Assembly: GCA_023897205.1 (NCBI GenBank)
Contig: JAHWDD010000006.1
Span: 3,906,001 to 3,970,000, forward strand
DNA from: Exophiala sp. HKRS030
Taxonomy: Eukaryota; Ascomycota; Eurotiomycetes; Chaetothyriales; Herpotrichiellaceae
DNA: 64,000 nucleotides
Direction: 5' to 3'
Under the pieces are notes generated by a model. It was not told the DNA's origin, did not search any database, and was given only the letters and a program-made list of their open reading frames with translations. The position numbers and the translations under genes are program-made. The stretch's first letter is position 1. Each line of letters starts with the position of its first letter. Positions 1-11,976 of this stretch are shown here, one piece after another.

Positions 1-2487
1 AACCACAAGGGTGCTAAATTGCAGAAGGTCTCGGCCGATGTCAGCGAGGTTTCCTGGGGTGTCGAGAATCGCTTCAAAGCCATAATTCGGCATGCCCCTT
101 TCGGCATCGAGTTTTACGCCGACGGAGAAAAACAAGTAGTCCTCAATGGACGTGGATTCTTGAATGTCGAGCATTGGCGTCCCAAGGTTGAGAAGCCAAA
201 ATTAGATGAAAACAGTACCGGGCAGGAAGCAATCCTCGAGCCGGTCGAGGATGAAAGCACTTGGTGGGAGGAGAGCTTCGGAGGCAACACGGATTCCAAG
301 CCAAAGGGCCCTGAGAGTGTGGCTTTGGATATCACTTTTCCAGGTTATGGCCACGTCTATGGTCTTGCAGAACATGCCGGCCCCCTCTCTTTGAAACAGA
401 CACGTGGCGGAGATGGTAACTACGATCAACCTTACCGAATGTACAACAGTGATATTTTTGAGTATGAATTGGACAGTCCCATGACTCTGTACGGGTCTAT
501 TCCATTTATGCAAGCGCACAAAAAAGGTGCTTCAGTCGGCATCTTTTGGCTCAATGCCGCAGAAACCTGGGTTGATATCACTAAACAACAACACAGTGGA
601 AACCCACTCTCACTGGGTCTGAGTGGCGGCATTGTCGATACCAGTACTCATTGGATGTCCGAAAGTGGCCTGCTCGATGTCTTCATAATCCTTGGCTCTT
701 CTCCGAAGGATCTATCCAAGTCGTATGGAGAATTGACCGGGTATACCCAGTTACCCGCCACCTTTGCAATCGCCTATCACCAGTGTCGGTGGAATTATGT
801 CAGCGACGAGGATGTCAGGGATGTCGATCGCAAATTCGACAAGTACAACATTCCCTACGATGTGATCTGGCTTGACATTGAATACACGGACGATAAGCAA
901 TACTTTACCTGGGACCCATTGAATTTCCCAGACCCTATCGGAATGGAGCAACAACTGGATGAGAGTGAACGCAAGCTTGTTGTCATCATCGATCCCCATA
1001 TCAAGAACAAAGCCAGCTATCCCGTCGCGGAAGAGCTCAAGAATAAGGGATATGCGGTGAAGAATAAAGAGAATAACATCTTTGAGGGCTGGTGCTGGCC
1101 AGGAAGCTCTCACTGGATTGATGCCTTCAATCCTGCGGCGAGGAATTGGTGGAAGTCCTTGTTTACCTACGACAAATTCAAAGGCACATTGAGTAATGTG
1201 TGGCTGTGGAATGATATGAACGAGCCATCTGTCTTCAACGGGCCCGAAATTACCATGCCTCGGGACAACATTCATCATGGCAACTGGGAGCATCGGGATC
1301 TCCACAACATCAACGGCATGACATTTCACAATGCTACATACCATGCTCTACTCGAGCGGAAAAAGGGAGAAATCCGTCGGCCTTTTGTTCTGACGCGGTC
1401 CTTTTATGCAGGATCACAGAGATCTGCTGCAATGTGGACGGGCGACAATCAAGCTAGCTGGGACCATCTTGCCGCCTCTATCCCGATGATCCTCAATCAA
1501 GGTGTGAGCGGGTTCCCCTTCGCCGGCGCTGATGTGGGTGGCTTCTTTGGCAATCCGAGCAAAGAATTACAGACGCGATGGTATCAAGCTGGAGCGTTTT
1601 ACCCATTCTTCAGAGGCCACGCACACATTGATACACGAAGACGTGAGCCATACATGCTTGGCGAGCCTTACACGAGCATCATGACCAAGGCCCTACGCTT
1701 ACGGTACGCCCTGCTCCCGGCTTGGTACATAGCATTTCATGAAGCTTCGACTGATGGGTCCCCGATCGTGCGATCTCAATACTACGTCCATCCTACGGAC
1801 GAGAAGGGATATGCAGTTGATGATCAGTTCTACCTTGGTTCAACCGGTCTCCTGGTCAAACCGGTGGTGACTGAGGGAGGAGATAGTGTCGAGATTTACT
1901 TGGCCGATGATGAAAACTATTTTGACTATTTCGATTACACTGTTTACAGTGGAGGCTCCAAGACACACAAGGTGCCAGCACCACTAGAAAAGTTGCCCAT
2001 ATTAATGCAGGGAGGTCACATCATTCCACGAAAGGATCGGCCACGCAAAAGCTCGGGGCTCATGAAATGGGATCCATACACGCTCGTGGTTGTACTCGAC
2101 AAGAATGGAAAGGCCCAAGGGTCGTTATATGCAGATGATGGTGAAACATTTGACTATCAGCTAGGAGCCTACATCCACCGCCAATTTACATTCTCCAACA
2201 ACAGGCTGACGAGCACCGACGTTGGTATCAAGGGGTCGAAGACGGCATCATACGTGAAGTCGACCAAGGATATCCAAGTGGAGAAGATCATCGTAGTCAA
2301 TGCACCGAGCGAATGGGCACAAAGCTCATCGGTTTCGGTTTCTGGTTCATCGGAGACTGAGTTGACGTACCATGCAGCCACTGGAGGCAAGGCAGCTTGG
2401 GCGGTGATTCGAAAACCTGGTGTTGGGATTGGGTCAGATTGGAGCTTGGACTTTGCACAAGGGTCGAAGGATAAAAGTGACTTATAA
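1..2487 (+). CDS. Glucosidase II alpha subunit (GH31), 5' partial
   Basis: The reading frame is open from the first base of the window, so the N-terminus lies upstream; 828 codons are visible without an intron. The protein is a GH31 alpha-glucosidase. The nucleophile motif WNDMNEPS has its Asp near visible codon 405, and the acid/base Asp lies in MWTGDNQASWDH near codon 482. The distal beta-sandwich region (QGGHIIPRK, then YADDGETFDYQLGAY) matches the ER glucosidase II catalytic subunit, which trims the two inner glucoses of N-glycans in the calnexin cycle. No HDEL-type signal ends the protein, as expected because the family is retained in the ER through its beta subunit. No frameshift is seen. 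A lysosomal-type GH31 is less likely given the WEESFGG and DISKQ/DITKQQ-type family segments. Confidence 0.95.
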   Translation, partial: NHKGAKLQKVSADVSEVSWGVENRFKAIIRHAPFGIEFYADGEKQVVLNGRGFLNVEHWRPKVEKPKLDENSTGQEAILEPVEDESTWWEESFGGNTDSKPKGPESVALDITFPGYGHVYGLAEHAGPLSLKQTRGGDGNYDQPYRMYNSDIFEYELDSPMTLYGSIPFMQAHKKGASVGIFWLNAAETWVDITKQQHSGNPLSLGLSGGIVDTSTHWMSESGLLDVFIILGSSPKDLSKSYGELTGYTQLPATFAIAYHQCRWNYVSDEDVRDVDRKFDKYNIPYDVIWLDIEYTDDKQYFTWDPLNFPDPIGMEQQLDESERKLVVIIDPHIKNKASYPVAEELKNKGYAVKNKENNIFEGWCWPGSSHWIDAFNPAARNWWKSLFTYDKFKGTLSNVWLWNDMNEPSVFNGPEITMPRDNIHHGNWEHRDLHNINGMTFHNATYHALLERKKGEIRRPFVLTRSFYAGSQRSAAMWTGDNQASWDHLAASIPMILNQGVSGFPFAGADVGGFFGNPSKELQTRWYQAGAFYPFFRGHAHIDTRRREPYMLGEPYTSIMTKALRLRYALLPAWYIAFHEASTDGSPIVRSQYYVHPTDEKGYAVDDQFYLGSTGLLVKPVVTEGGDSVEIYLADDENYFDYFDYTVYSGGSKTHKVPAPLEKLPILMQGGHIIPRKDRPRKSSGLMKWDPYTLVVVLDKNGKAQGSLYADDGETFDYQLGAYIHRQFTFSNNRLTSTDVGIKGSKTASYVKSTKDIQVEKIIVVNAPSEWAQSSSVSVSGSSETELTYHAATGGKAAWAVIRKPGVGIGSDWSLDFAQGSKDKSDL

Positions 2488-3174
2488 ACTGTACGGATAG
2501 TGCGACGATAAATTAGACGTGAAAAAGGTCTTATGATACAAAGTGATCCTGGTGATAGCTGATGCTTTGTTTGGTAATTATAAATGTCAAGCATCATTTA
2601 CTGTAATGAGTCAAAGGTCAGAAGTACCTACCAAGGTAGTAGGTAGTTAGTGTCGCCTTGGATTGAACAAGGCTTTCGCTTGCCATGCACGCACGGTTCC
2701 CAAGTTTCCAAGTGCCCACAGGCGTCAGGGAGATAAAGGACAGAGCCAAGCTTTAACTAGGAATTGCGATCTGGTGGAACTTTCGGGGCGCCTTTAGGCT
2801 TTGGGGGCTCCTAATTAGAGAGATCCAGAGATAGCTGTCCGGGGGAAAGAGGCTTATTAGCCCCCTCAGTCCCAATTAGCGACTCCCTTGGGCCTCAAAG
2901 TCTCCAATCAGCCTAACTGTTTCCAGATTCTTGATTTCCCATCTACCATCGCAGGAACTCCCGGAAGACAGATTGCTATACGCTGACCGTCCAGCGACCG
3001 ATCCTACCACATTCCTTTTTCGTTGTTTTCAGTATCCTGCATTACAGCTTCTGATCCTCACATGTTTATGACTATGCGCTGCTAATCGAGGCTCTTTATT
3101 GTTTCTCTCGGTTTTCAATTGGCCTGCTTGGGGGCGTTGGTGGTTTTCGTAACTCATTCAAACTCCCTCTCAAC
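2488..3174. other. Intergenic spacer and leader
   Basis: No coding signal. It holds the 3' end of the glucosidase II gene, GC-rich tracts of GGGGC/GGCCTCA type with a TAGTAGGTAGTTAG stretch near 2635-2650, and a pyrimidine-rich leader before the next gene. Confidence 0.6.
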
Positions 3175-4119
3175 ATGTTTCACTTCCTGACGCTCGTCAT
3201 TGACTATTTCGCGCCTTTGTTGTAAGTCGCACAAGACGAACACATCGAGTCCCTGGCAACTGACATCTGATCGCAGTCTTGTCCTTTCTCCCATAACTTC
3301 CTATGCCGATCAGATCGCCTCAATACACCGGAAGAAGACGAGCGAGGGGTTCTCCTTGGATATTCCCCTGATCATGCTTCTTGCATCGATCCTCAAGTAA
3401 GACTCTTGGTCTCGCGTACACTCTCGGTGGGCACTCGTTGTTGACATGCCCATGCAGGGTCTTCTACTGGTTTGGCGCCTACTACGACACATCGTTGCTT
3501 GTGCAGGCCTGTCTCATGATCGTGGTACAATTGGTCTTATTGAAAGTCGCCCTCGACAACAAAGCTCCTCTAGGAGCAAGAGACGGTATTGGACACACAC
3601 CGTTCCAGGACTATACCGCAGAGAACGGGTTGAAAGATCTCTTAGCGGGACGGCGACCATACGACTTCTGGCGTTGGGGCAGTTCCAAACCGTATGCCCA
3701 TGACCACTGTTGCAAACTGCGATCGATCACTAAACTGACTGGATCTCAGGTACTTCCAATTTCTTGCGTACTTTGCATCAGGTCTCTTGGTCATCCACGT
3801 TTTGCTCCCATTTATCTCCGGCTCACCTGCATATATCTCTTTTCTCGGTTATATCGGGCTGGCCATCGAAGCGATTTTGCCCCTCCCACAAATCCTCAAG
3901 AACCATAATGCGCGATCATGTAAAGGATTTCGACTCTCCGTCATTGTGAACTGGCTCGCTGGTGATACAATGAAGATGAGTTATTTCTTTCTCAGCACCA
4001 AGGTAGTTCCTTGGCCTTTCCGCCTGTGTGGTATCTTCCAGGCTTGTTGCGACAGTTATCTCGGCCTCCAATTCTACATGTATGGGAAGGCTCGGCCTCG
4101 GCATCAGGTATCCAGATGA
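3175..4119 (+). CDS. ANY1: PQ-loop repeat membrane protein, Any1/SLC66A2-like
   Basis: Four exons read in frame: 3175-3221, 3277-3396, 3458-3691 and 3750-4119, with GT-AG introns of 55, 61 and 58 nt; the product is 256 aa. Exon 2 starts the first PQ-loop-like unit (LSPITSYADQIASIHRKKTS), followed by a membrane helix running into VFYWFGAYYD. The second unit carries the canonical ILPLPQILKNH motif, then AGDTMKMSYFF and PWPFRLCGIFQ. Seven hydrophobic segments are expected. Yeast Any1 (Cfs1) is an endosomal/Golgi protein that opposes phospholipid flippases such as Neo1; the human relative is SLC66A2 (PQLC1). A possible fourth intron inside the last exon was rejected because removing it would delete the conserved CG..Q segment. 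Assignment to Any1 rather than another PQ-loop member rests on motif recall. Confidence 0.82.
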
Positions 4120-5121
4120 GTATTCAAGAGAAGTCCGGAATCGACGGGTGATCGACGTCATTTTGTGCATTTACACAATTCTTCTCACTTTGTGGTTTCA
4201 GAGCCAAGACGGCCGACTTGGTTGCGTGAGGCAAATACTGTATGGCTGTGGGGCTCACGAGTTGACCTCCTACGAACGTGCCCCTGGACACGAGTCCAAG
4301 TACATCTGTAAGATCTAAATCCTGAGACACGTACATGTACCAATCATACAACCGAGACCGAGTCGAAGCCGCGATACAGAGATTCTTCAATCCTCAACCC
4401 TCAGAGCTATTTTAATAGGCATCACGTCATGAGGCTCAAAGTTCAGCCCTTTTCAGCCTTGTATCCGATCCGATGGGATGGGCAAGTGACCCACCCACCA
4501 CGATGCGAATGTCACGGCAACCTTTGAATTCAAAGATCTCCAACGTACCAAGACTTCAAAAGACAAAGTCTAAAGCTCCCAAGAAAAGATCCGGTAGCGG
4601 CGGCAGTGGGCGGCATAATCCTCTGCTTGCGAGTGCAACGGGTCCGAGCTCTGCCCACAGAAATCCAGGCAAGCCTGTGCACCCAAGAAAGTCCAAGCAT
4701 TTGCGCCAAATGGTTTAAGCGACCAATCAAAGTCGTCTCAAAGTCGTCTCACCACGCAAATCTCTTGCGTGGCCTGCTATGCCAACTCTGTGCGGGCCAT
4801 TGCCAGGTAGGTGCCAGGCAAGTCAAAGGCTGAGGCCACGCAACACTGCAAACTTGGTTTCTGGCATTGTCTTGGTTTTTTTCGTTGTGTGCCCCATAAT
4901 TGGCTCACAGGTAGCAAGACAACGTGATGCTGCTTGTCTAGGGTTTTCCCTGGACTGTCGGTGTTAATGAAGGCACCAGTTTTACAAGCCAGATTTAAGC
5001 AGACGTCGCTGTTGCTGGCACCTGGAGTGCCAATATCTACACATCACTGTCGAATAGCATCCAATTCAATAATCCTCAACTTTCACACAACATACATCTT
5101 CTGTTTACCATACATACACAA
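4120..5121. other. Intergenic, no gene seen
   Basis: Only short open frames occur here, with no recognisable domain, intron pattern or codon structure. The piece near 4473-4718 reads as a basic, low-complexity peptide and is not supported as a gene. Confidence 0.5.
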
Positions 5122-5784
5122 CATGGGTCTCCGAGACATTCGACTTCGCCGACGAAGCCAGAATCGGCATGTTCGAATGTGCATCTGGGGAATTTACAAT
5201 CTCATTGTCCCTCCACACGCTCCCAAAGTGTAGCTTGGATCCGACATTCGGGGATGCAACGCAAATCAGATCTGTTTGAGATACAATAGCACAAAATCAA
5301 ATCGGAGACAATACCGACATGGTCCCAAGATCGAACATTCGACATCAACTCTAGCGGGGAAATACTCCAACGGCACTACCGCGGCTCATTATTGAGATGG
5401 AATTCTCAAAAGGTGCCATGTTGGCGAAATGGTGATCAAGTGTGGCCAGAGAGAAAGGGACGGTGGTGTTCTTTTGGTCTCGTATTCGAACGCCTTGGAA
5501 TGCAGGAACATTGAGAGGCATACACCATAAAGGGAAAGGTGGCAGACGCTTAGGACTTCATTGCAAGGGACATGCCCAGAACCTGAGCGAAAGAGTCACA
5601 TCCTTGGTGCCCTATGTGTTTGGACCGATTTGACCTGCAAGATGCAGCACTTAGGAATGCAAGAGTCATGGCTAAGACCAACCCGGAAATGGTCGAGGCA
5701 TCACTTGCTTACAACATGTTCATCGGTGACGTGTGCTCACTGGCCTCCGGAGAAGAAACTGGGTATGGGTATAAAATAGATTGA
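5122..5784 (+). pseudogene. Possible decayed coding relic
   Basis: Several protein-like segments lie in successive frames. A 5' piece reads ETFDFADEARIGMFECASG. A 3' piece (ATG at 5614, stop 5782-5784) reads 56 codons, including FDLQDAALRNARVMAKTNP and a C-terminal GEETGYGYKID. Stops and frame changes separate them and no GT-AG intron set joins them. I do not recognise the family. It may be a decayed gene, or an intact small gene damaged by base-deletion errors like those found elsewhere in this window. Alternatively it is chance. Confidence 0.25.
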
Positions 5785-8546
5785 CGAACCTCTCGTTTTG
5801 CTGAGGCCGCGTGGTGCACATGGATGTTACACCGTCAGCAAAGTCCTAGAGGGGCGTTGGTGCATCCTCGATGAATCGAGGCTCAAGAAGCCGACTCATG
5901 TCTGATAAAGGGAACGAGGCCTTGAGTAGGCCAAAAATCAAATGCCAATCGACTTCAGAGCAGGTTCCCTCGAGCAGAAAGAATGTGGCAGACATATCGG
6001 TGGATGAAGTTGTTCTACAGTGTCAGGCCAGAGCCTGGGGTCTATCGCTGACTTTGCCTTGGTCGTCCTTGAGACCCTTCGGCCGTGAGAGATAGTATAG
6101 TTGCAGCATGTCCGTGCAGAATGAATGTAGTTGATTCCAATTCTCTTTCCCGCCGGAAAGTCAGCTGGTGGATCTTTGGAAGGGAGGTCGCAACAATAGT
6201 CACAGTCACGGGTGATGGTTTAAGCGACCGGCCTTTATCAGCTAGGGATGGAGGCTGGCCTAGCGTGCCTGAAGTGGATTCTGTGCCACGCAACACGCGA
6301 GGGACACCCGTTGCTTAATCCGGTCCCTGCATCCTCCAGTCAGACTGTTCTAACTTCTATCTGCCTAGTTACTACTGAGGACCTAAGTAGCCTGCAAATA
6401 TCTACTCGGTATACCAAATACCCTTGTTTATCATACAGTACGGAGTACCTACGCGGTGACGGGTCACACAGTCAGAACGTTGCTGTATTTTTCTGTAGAT
6501 TTAGACGTCGTAGGGATTTGGAAGGAAGTCAGTCAACATGTTACGGTCGTACCTGCCCGTTGTTCGTCGAGCCCTACAAGTTTCTAGTTACTCTACAAAT
6601 CGGGAAGGTGCTTGACTAACCAACCTCATAATTACTCCCGCAGGCCAGAGATCTCATCTTCCTCGCTGATCAGTCCTCAAATTTCGTCAACATCCAAACC
6701 CACAGTGCGAATACCAGATTCATACCCAGGTACGCAGGCCCGAGTAATCGACGACACCACGTTTCTCACCACTGACATCAATCTGGTGACTCCACCGCTT
6801 ACCTACTCACTCGGAAGTTCCCACGCCTGGTCAGTCCCCTCCCCCTTCTCCAAACATCCCACTTCAAGCCTCAACGGTTCCCTCACGTTTCCCTCTCTGT
6901 CAGCGACGATCCCAGACCTTTTGCCCCATTTTGCTTTCACAAGCTCATTGGTTGTCAGCAGTTCTTCTTTCGGTTCCGCCCGTCCTGTTTCAGTCGTTTG
7001 GCTACCGTCTACCTAGACTTCACGGGTCTAAGGTACCGAGTCCTGCATGCAATCTCAAGCCTGAGTCGCTTCCTGCAGCTTCGACTTCCCAATTTCAACC
7101 GCACCTCCACGACTCCATGACCCCTCGATTATTTGGCCACTAGATTATTCTTTGCTCAAGCAACAGGTCCTTTGAGATCTTCCCGGTTCCTTCATCTTAC
7201 AAGGATTCCACAGCTTGTCTCTTGACAGTGCACATACGGCCATACAAGAATCCCTTTCAGGCTTGAGGTTCCTTGGTGGGCCATCATCGAATGTCTTGGG
7301 CCATTTCCGTGTCATCCTCAGTGAAGCACCTTTTCGCGCAACACACCGGCTGTCCTGTCAACAAGGCGCTTTATGACGTATCTTCACCCTTTGTTTATCT
7401 CTCATTCTAAGATCCAGCGTTACATGAGCTTCCCATTCCCACGCTGTCCCGCATCCTTCTCCGAGCGCCGATAAAACAGCATTGTATCCTGATCGTATGA
7501 CACTAGTCACTAAGTTCTTCCCGAACGATTGCCCGGAGGTCCTTACTATCATCACGCCGTTGACCTCACCTCCAAGGCTCGAGATACACTGTTGAGAAAG
7601 CCGTATATCCATCTCTCAGACTTCGTCACCGCCGTGATTGACTCGGCACCATCGCACAACCTTGCGTAATTTGATTCAACCCTCGATCAACCTCGACATA
7701 TCCATCAAGGACACCAAGACTTCACTTGTATCCAGGCATATATCAACACCGGATCAGCCCATCGATTTCCACACACCCTCTCCAGCATTTGTGCAACGTT
7801 ACTCCGATTGGCAGATTTCCAAAGCCCTGCATCGACTATTTCTTGCATATACTACTATAACACGCCAACGCCAGCCTCCACTACCGACATCCACCTCCAG
7901 CATCCACTCAAACAATATTTTCCCTTTGACCAACAAAATCGCTTTCTACTTATTTCCTTTCGAGGTATAGTCGCTAGATTCCAAACCACCACTGGACAAT
8001 TCAACAAAATTCATCTATTTCTATACTATCGACCGCCCCTTTTCTCGGGGATCCCCACACCAAGCCATAGGTCTCTCGTGGACAAGCCTGCCTTGAACCC
8101 TGAACCGGCGATCTACAGCGACAGCTCAGATTCAGACTGAAACCAACGTCGACTTCCTTTCAAGACTTAGTAAGGAAGAACACATTCAGCCTCGAGTTCA
8201 ACACAACCGCCAAGGCAGGAGAAGCCGACGCATCATTAGTCATTCGACTCTTGGGTCGATCAAGATACCGGTCACCGAACTTCCATTGGCCGCCATCTTT
8301 GCAGATTGTGTGTAGTCACTGACCAAGCACATTGCTCAATATCCACCGCGACTGAGTAACCTTTGAGTCAGGTGAAGAATACACAATTGATACACGAGAC
8401 ACGCCATGAGAACGTGGTATTGAATCACAATCCGCTAGAGTTTATATCATCCAAGTCCCTCGCCACAATCCTTCACAACGATATCAAGAACTTGCACCCA
8501 ATTTCCTCCAGCAAATCGTTCTTGTAAGAATCGTTCGACCATCAAG
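5785..8546. other. Long non-coding stretch, leader of the downstream factor
   Basis: No supported gene in about 2.8 kb. From about 6600 the plus strand becomes pyrimidine-rich, with many TCC/CCA tracts, and this continues to the ATG at 8547. That is the composition expected of a long 5' untranslated leader of a fungal regulatory gene. Short open frames at 6612-7016 and 7638-7970 are compositionally biased (Ser/Thr/Pro) and are treated as leader or uORF material. Confidence 0.5.
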
Positions 8547-10215
8547 ATGCCTTCTCGAATTAGTGGTGCCTGTAACGGGTGCCGAACAAAGAAACAAAAG
8601 GTTCGTCGAACTTCTTTCATTGCACTACCTTTCTCAACCGTGGAAACATTGTCGGCCTTCTTGATCCCTGATAAAGTGCTGTCCGCTTGTCTCGTCCAAG
8701 TTGATCTCATCCAACATGACTTGCCAAAATTCGGGTGCCAAGGCTAACATCATTCCAGTGCAGCGGTGATAGGTACGTTTGAACTTTTCCATGTTTGACC
8801 CTGGAAAAGTAGTCTTTCAATTCGTGGGGAGACGTGATGGTTCATATATGTTGCCCCGGAACCGCTACCCCAGATGTCCTTCAGCCCAAGTCCACCCCTT
8901 TTCTGCACTTTGGAAGATCGTTTTGGCACAATTATTCCAAAACTTCCCCGACCCACTCCAAAGATAGTCCATCAACCAATGGTTCCCATGTCCCGTGTCG
9001 TAAGACCAGTGGGCGATGCTTGGACTACTGCCATCTTTGGGATTTCTGAATAATGTTGCCCGTACACTATTTCAATATTGGGATAATGTCTGATCTGATA
9101 AAGAAGCTGACTTATGGTAAAACAGATCTGGTTGCACACAATGTCATGCAGCAAGCATTCAGTGTACTTGGCCTGAGCAACGGAAACGGTACGTTTTGCC
9201 AAAGTTTAACATCAAACTCAATCCCTCCTGCGACTATTTGATCTTTAGTTGCCTCGAGATCTTTCACCTACAGTTTACTGATGTTGATCATAGTGGTCCC
9301 GCCAAGGGCTATATCGAGGGCTTAGAACACAGACTTCATGAAGCCGAGTCGTTACTACTAGCCCTCCTCCCTCTCATCACAACGGAACAACTCGACTGTG
9401 CCACCGACAGCCTCAATTCTACATCATCCGGACACCCTGGTTCTAAATCAAGAGACTCGGCGTCGCCATCACCTCGAAACGTGCGCTCTTCACCTCCAGT
9501 CTTGAACAAGAAGACTGGTATTGACTACTGGGAATCGTTCCCACTCGACTCAGTGGATAACATTCGAAAGTGGCAAGATGATTGTGCCGTTCATAGTCAC
9601 GTTCCAAATACAGAAAGATCAGGATCTCTTCGCAATTCCATCGATGAGATCAACCCATCCCTCGTTCCTCGATCAAATCACAATTCTCGTCCTGCATCGA
9701 TGGATCTAAAACGAGAAACTTTGGATGGCATCTTCAACCCTACTCATCATCAACACACAAACCATAACCAAATTCCTGGCGCACAGTTCCGCTCCATGTC
9801 ATCGGATTCTTATCGGAGCGGAACCAGCACACCAGTAAACATGACATCAGCAGCCCGTCATTCACCAAGTGCAAACCAACAACTCCATCAACATCATTCT
9901 CCGAATCAGTCTCAGACTTGGCAAAATCTGTCCATGTTCGCCTCCATCCCCACGCCATCGAATTCCCATTCCAGCCCCAGTGCTTCAAATAACAACGCAA
10001 ACAACACCAATGCCAACAATAACCTCAGCGCTGAAGCCTTGCTCCTCCAGTCCTTCGCAGACAGTAGCTGGTCACAACAGAACTCTTTGAATGCTGGTGG
10101 GATGAGTATGGGCATGTCAATGTCCTCAGGTGTTGGTAACGGTATGGAATCAAGCCCTATGGAGATTGACACGGGATTTTTCAGTAATGATCTACAAAGA
10201 CGGTTATTTTGGTAG
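8547..10215 (+). CDS. Zn2Cys6 transcription factor, small type
   Basis: Four exons: 8547-8600, 8759-8772 (a 14-nt microexon), 9126-9188 and 9294-10215; the product is 350 aa. Joining them restores a complete binuclear zinc cluster, with Cys at residues 9, 12, 19, 26, 29 and 36 (CNGCRTKKQKCSGDR, then GCTQCHAASIQC). A basic linker follows (RKRGPAKGYIEGLEHRLHEAE), starting a short coiled coil. The rest is Ser/Asn/Gln/His-rich and disordered, with Met-Gly repeats near the end and no fungal-specific middle homology domain. The second and third cluster Cys are separated by the first intron, and the microexon codes only CSGD and part of Arg23. The start is fixed by the cluster lying at the N-terminus. 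The first donor (GTTCGT) is non-consensus. The target pathway is unknown. Confidence 0.87.
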
Positions 10216-10617
10216 TTACGGTGAAGAAACAGGCGGGATCTTTTGCAATGTTGGAGTTATCAATTGTAGCATCTGGGTTTGAATGGAATACTTGATTCTT
10301 CTGTCAGGAACGAGCATTTTTGGAGTTTTACTGAATTGTGCTTTTGGTCCTGTGTTGGCTGCTTGCGGCATACGCAATTGTTTTATTGGATACGCGAAAC
10401 GATCAATGGCGGAGTTGTTTGAATACCCCTCGGTTGAAGGCCACCGAGTTGAGTCTATAGCAGTAACATGAAATCAAGGTAGAACTGAATATTACTTTGA
10501 TAAAAGTGGAGAAGCAAAAATACAATGAGCTGTCAGTCTCGCTACGATGACCACGTAAATGACTTTACTATTTACCTTAATTATGTTACTGGCAAGGCTG
10601 AGTCGAGTAGTTATGTA
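10216..10617. other. 3' flank of the transcription factor
   Basis: AT-rich untranslated sequence ending at the TA target dinucleotide (10616-10617) of the adjacent transposon. No gene seen. Confidence 0.6.
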
Positions 10618-11976
10618 CAGTACTAGTCAGAAAGTCTCCGACTTTTTCGATTTCTCACCACCCCGCGAAAATGGAGAGTCTCATACAAATTAGTACTGTG
10701 CACTCCATCTTTATCGGATTTACACGAAAATAAGTGCATTAGAAAGCTCGAATAATTCTCTATCTAGTAGTACAGGATTCGTTGTTATAGGAGTAGATTT
10801 AATGCCGTGTATACCAGCCTTTTGCTTGTAGAACGTCATTTACTCGATAATCTATACCCTTAATTAGCGAATCGATTATAGACTATGGGATATCCTGCCA
10901 CTCTTGATTTATAGCCTATGCGAATGCGTCGAGGGCCTCTTGTAAGGCTCTTATAGTAAGTAAGTGAGGATGTCGCTTTATTAGCCTATCCTTAAGGATA
11001 GCCTAGAGAGTCTCGATTAGGTTTAAATCCGGTAAGTATACGGGCCATTTAAGGAGTAATATCGCATAATCCTAAAACTATTACTTTATAGCCCTTACTG
11101 TATAAATTTTAGCGTTATCCTACATAAATAATATCCCGGGTTAATAATACCGAGGAATCTCTTACTCGAGAATCTCGAGATAGGACTTATAAGAGACTCC
11201 TCCGTACGGTGTATTAGGATTAGGCGGACAAATTACGAGATCCGAGCGTCCGCCTATCTAGATACACCCCTAAATCATAATTATAATATCCTTGCCCTTT
11301 TTTATAGGGTTAACTTTATCGATATCGAATTGCTAGCCTAGCTAGCCGAATACCTATTTCCGTTGTAAACTAGCGCCTCTTTCGATAGAGCATTTATTAC
11401 TAAAAATAACGAGTTCCTAATCGTTTATAGTCTAATCTTTTCTAATATTATACTAAAGTAATTAATTCTTTACGTAAATCTTCTTTAGGAGGGATCTTTT
11501 TTTAGTAATCTACTTACGAATATTATATTTTCGAAGGATAACCTTAAGGGTAGAGGTTAAGAGGTTTAGGCCTATATCCTGGCGTACCTACGCGTATATA
11601 GCCATCGGATTTTACTTAATATAACGGAGGATTAATCTCTTATCGCGATTATCGGTTATTTTAGGTCTTCTACTGCGTAGTGTAGAAGATCCTTCGAGTC
11701 GTTGTGAGTTAAGGTAAAAGGTCTCTTTTATAGTTAACTCAGGAATTCCGAAGTCTTAACTAATATCGACAAACTTCGCTCCTTATTCGCGTTTACTAAC
11801 AATTAAACCCCTCTAGTATAGAGTTAACTCCTTTCTATATCTAATATTAGTAGAAACTTTACCTAACGGCGTACGTAGAGGAGGCATAATGCTACTGAAA
11901 GGATGAATGGTTTGGAGTGAGAGAACGCGACTTGACGCGTCGCGTTAAAAAGTCGGAGACTTTTCATCGGTAACTG
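10618..11976 (-). mobile_element. Tc1/mariner-type DNA transposon, copy 1 (RIP-decayed)
   Basis: The element begins CAGT and ends ACTG and is flanked by TA on both sides (10616-10617 and 11977-11978), the hallmark TA duplication of Tc1/mariner elements. The imperfect terminal inverted repeats of about 30 bp share the core AAAGTCTCCGACTTTTT. Length is 1359 bp, the same as the copy at 59662-61020, which is in the opposite orientation. Compared stretches differ only by transitions, mostly at TA/CA or TG dinucleotides, as expected of repeat-induced point mutation acting on both copies. Base composition is far more AT-rich and CpG-poor than its neighbours. Confidence 0.93.
10799..11887 (-). pseudogene. 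Tc1-type transposase, inactivated (copy 1)
   Basis: The frame corresponds base for base in length (1089 nt, 363 codons) to the transposase frame of copy 2. The start context encodes MPPLRTP-like residues on the minus strand, and the stop is TAA at 10799-10801. Many TAG/TAA codons interrupt it, several at positions where the family has Trp (TGG to TAG). The DDE_3 region is recognisable by comparison with copy 2 (VYLPDLN...ETL). No active product is expected. Confidence 0.8.

Noticed and set aside
3993..4060. A fourth intron in the PQ-loop gene (AAG|GTAGTT...CCAG)
   Set aside because: It would be only about 39 nt and would remove the conserved segment PWPFRLCGIFQ.
6612..7016. 134-codon open frame upstream of the Zn2Cys6 gene
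   Set aside because: Ser/Pro/Thr-biased and embedded in a pyrimidine-rich leader; no independent gene signals.
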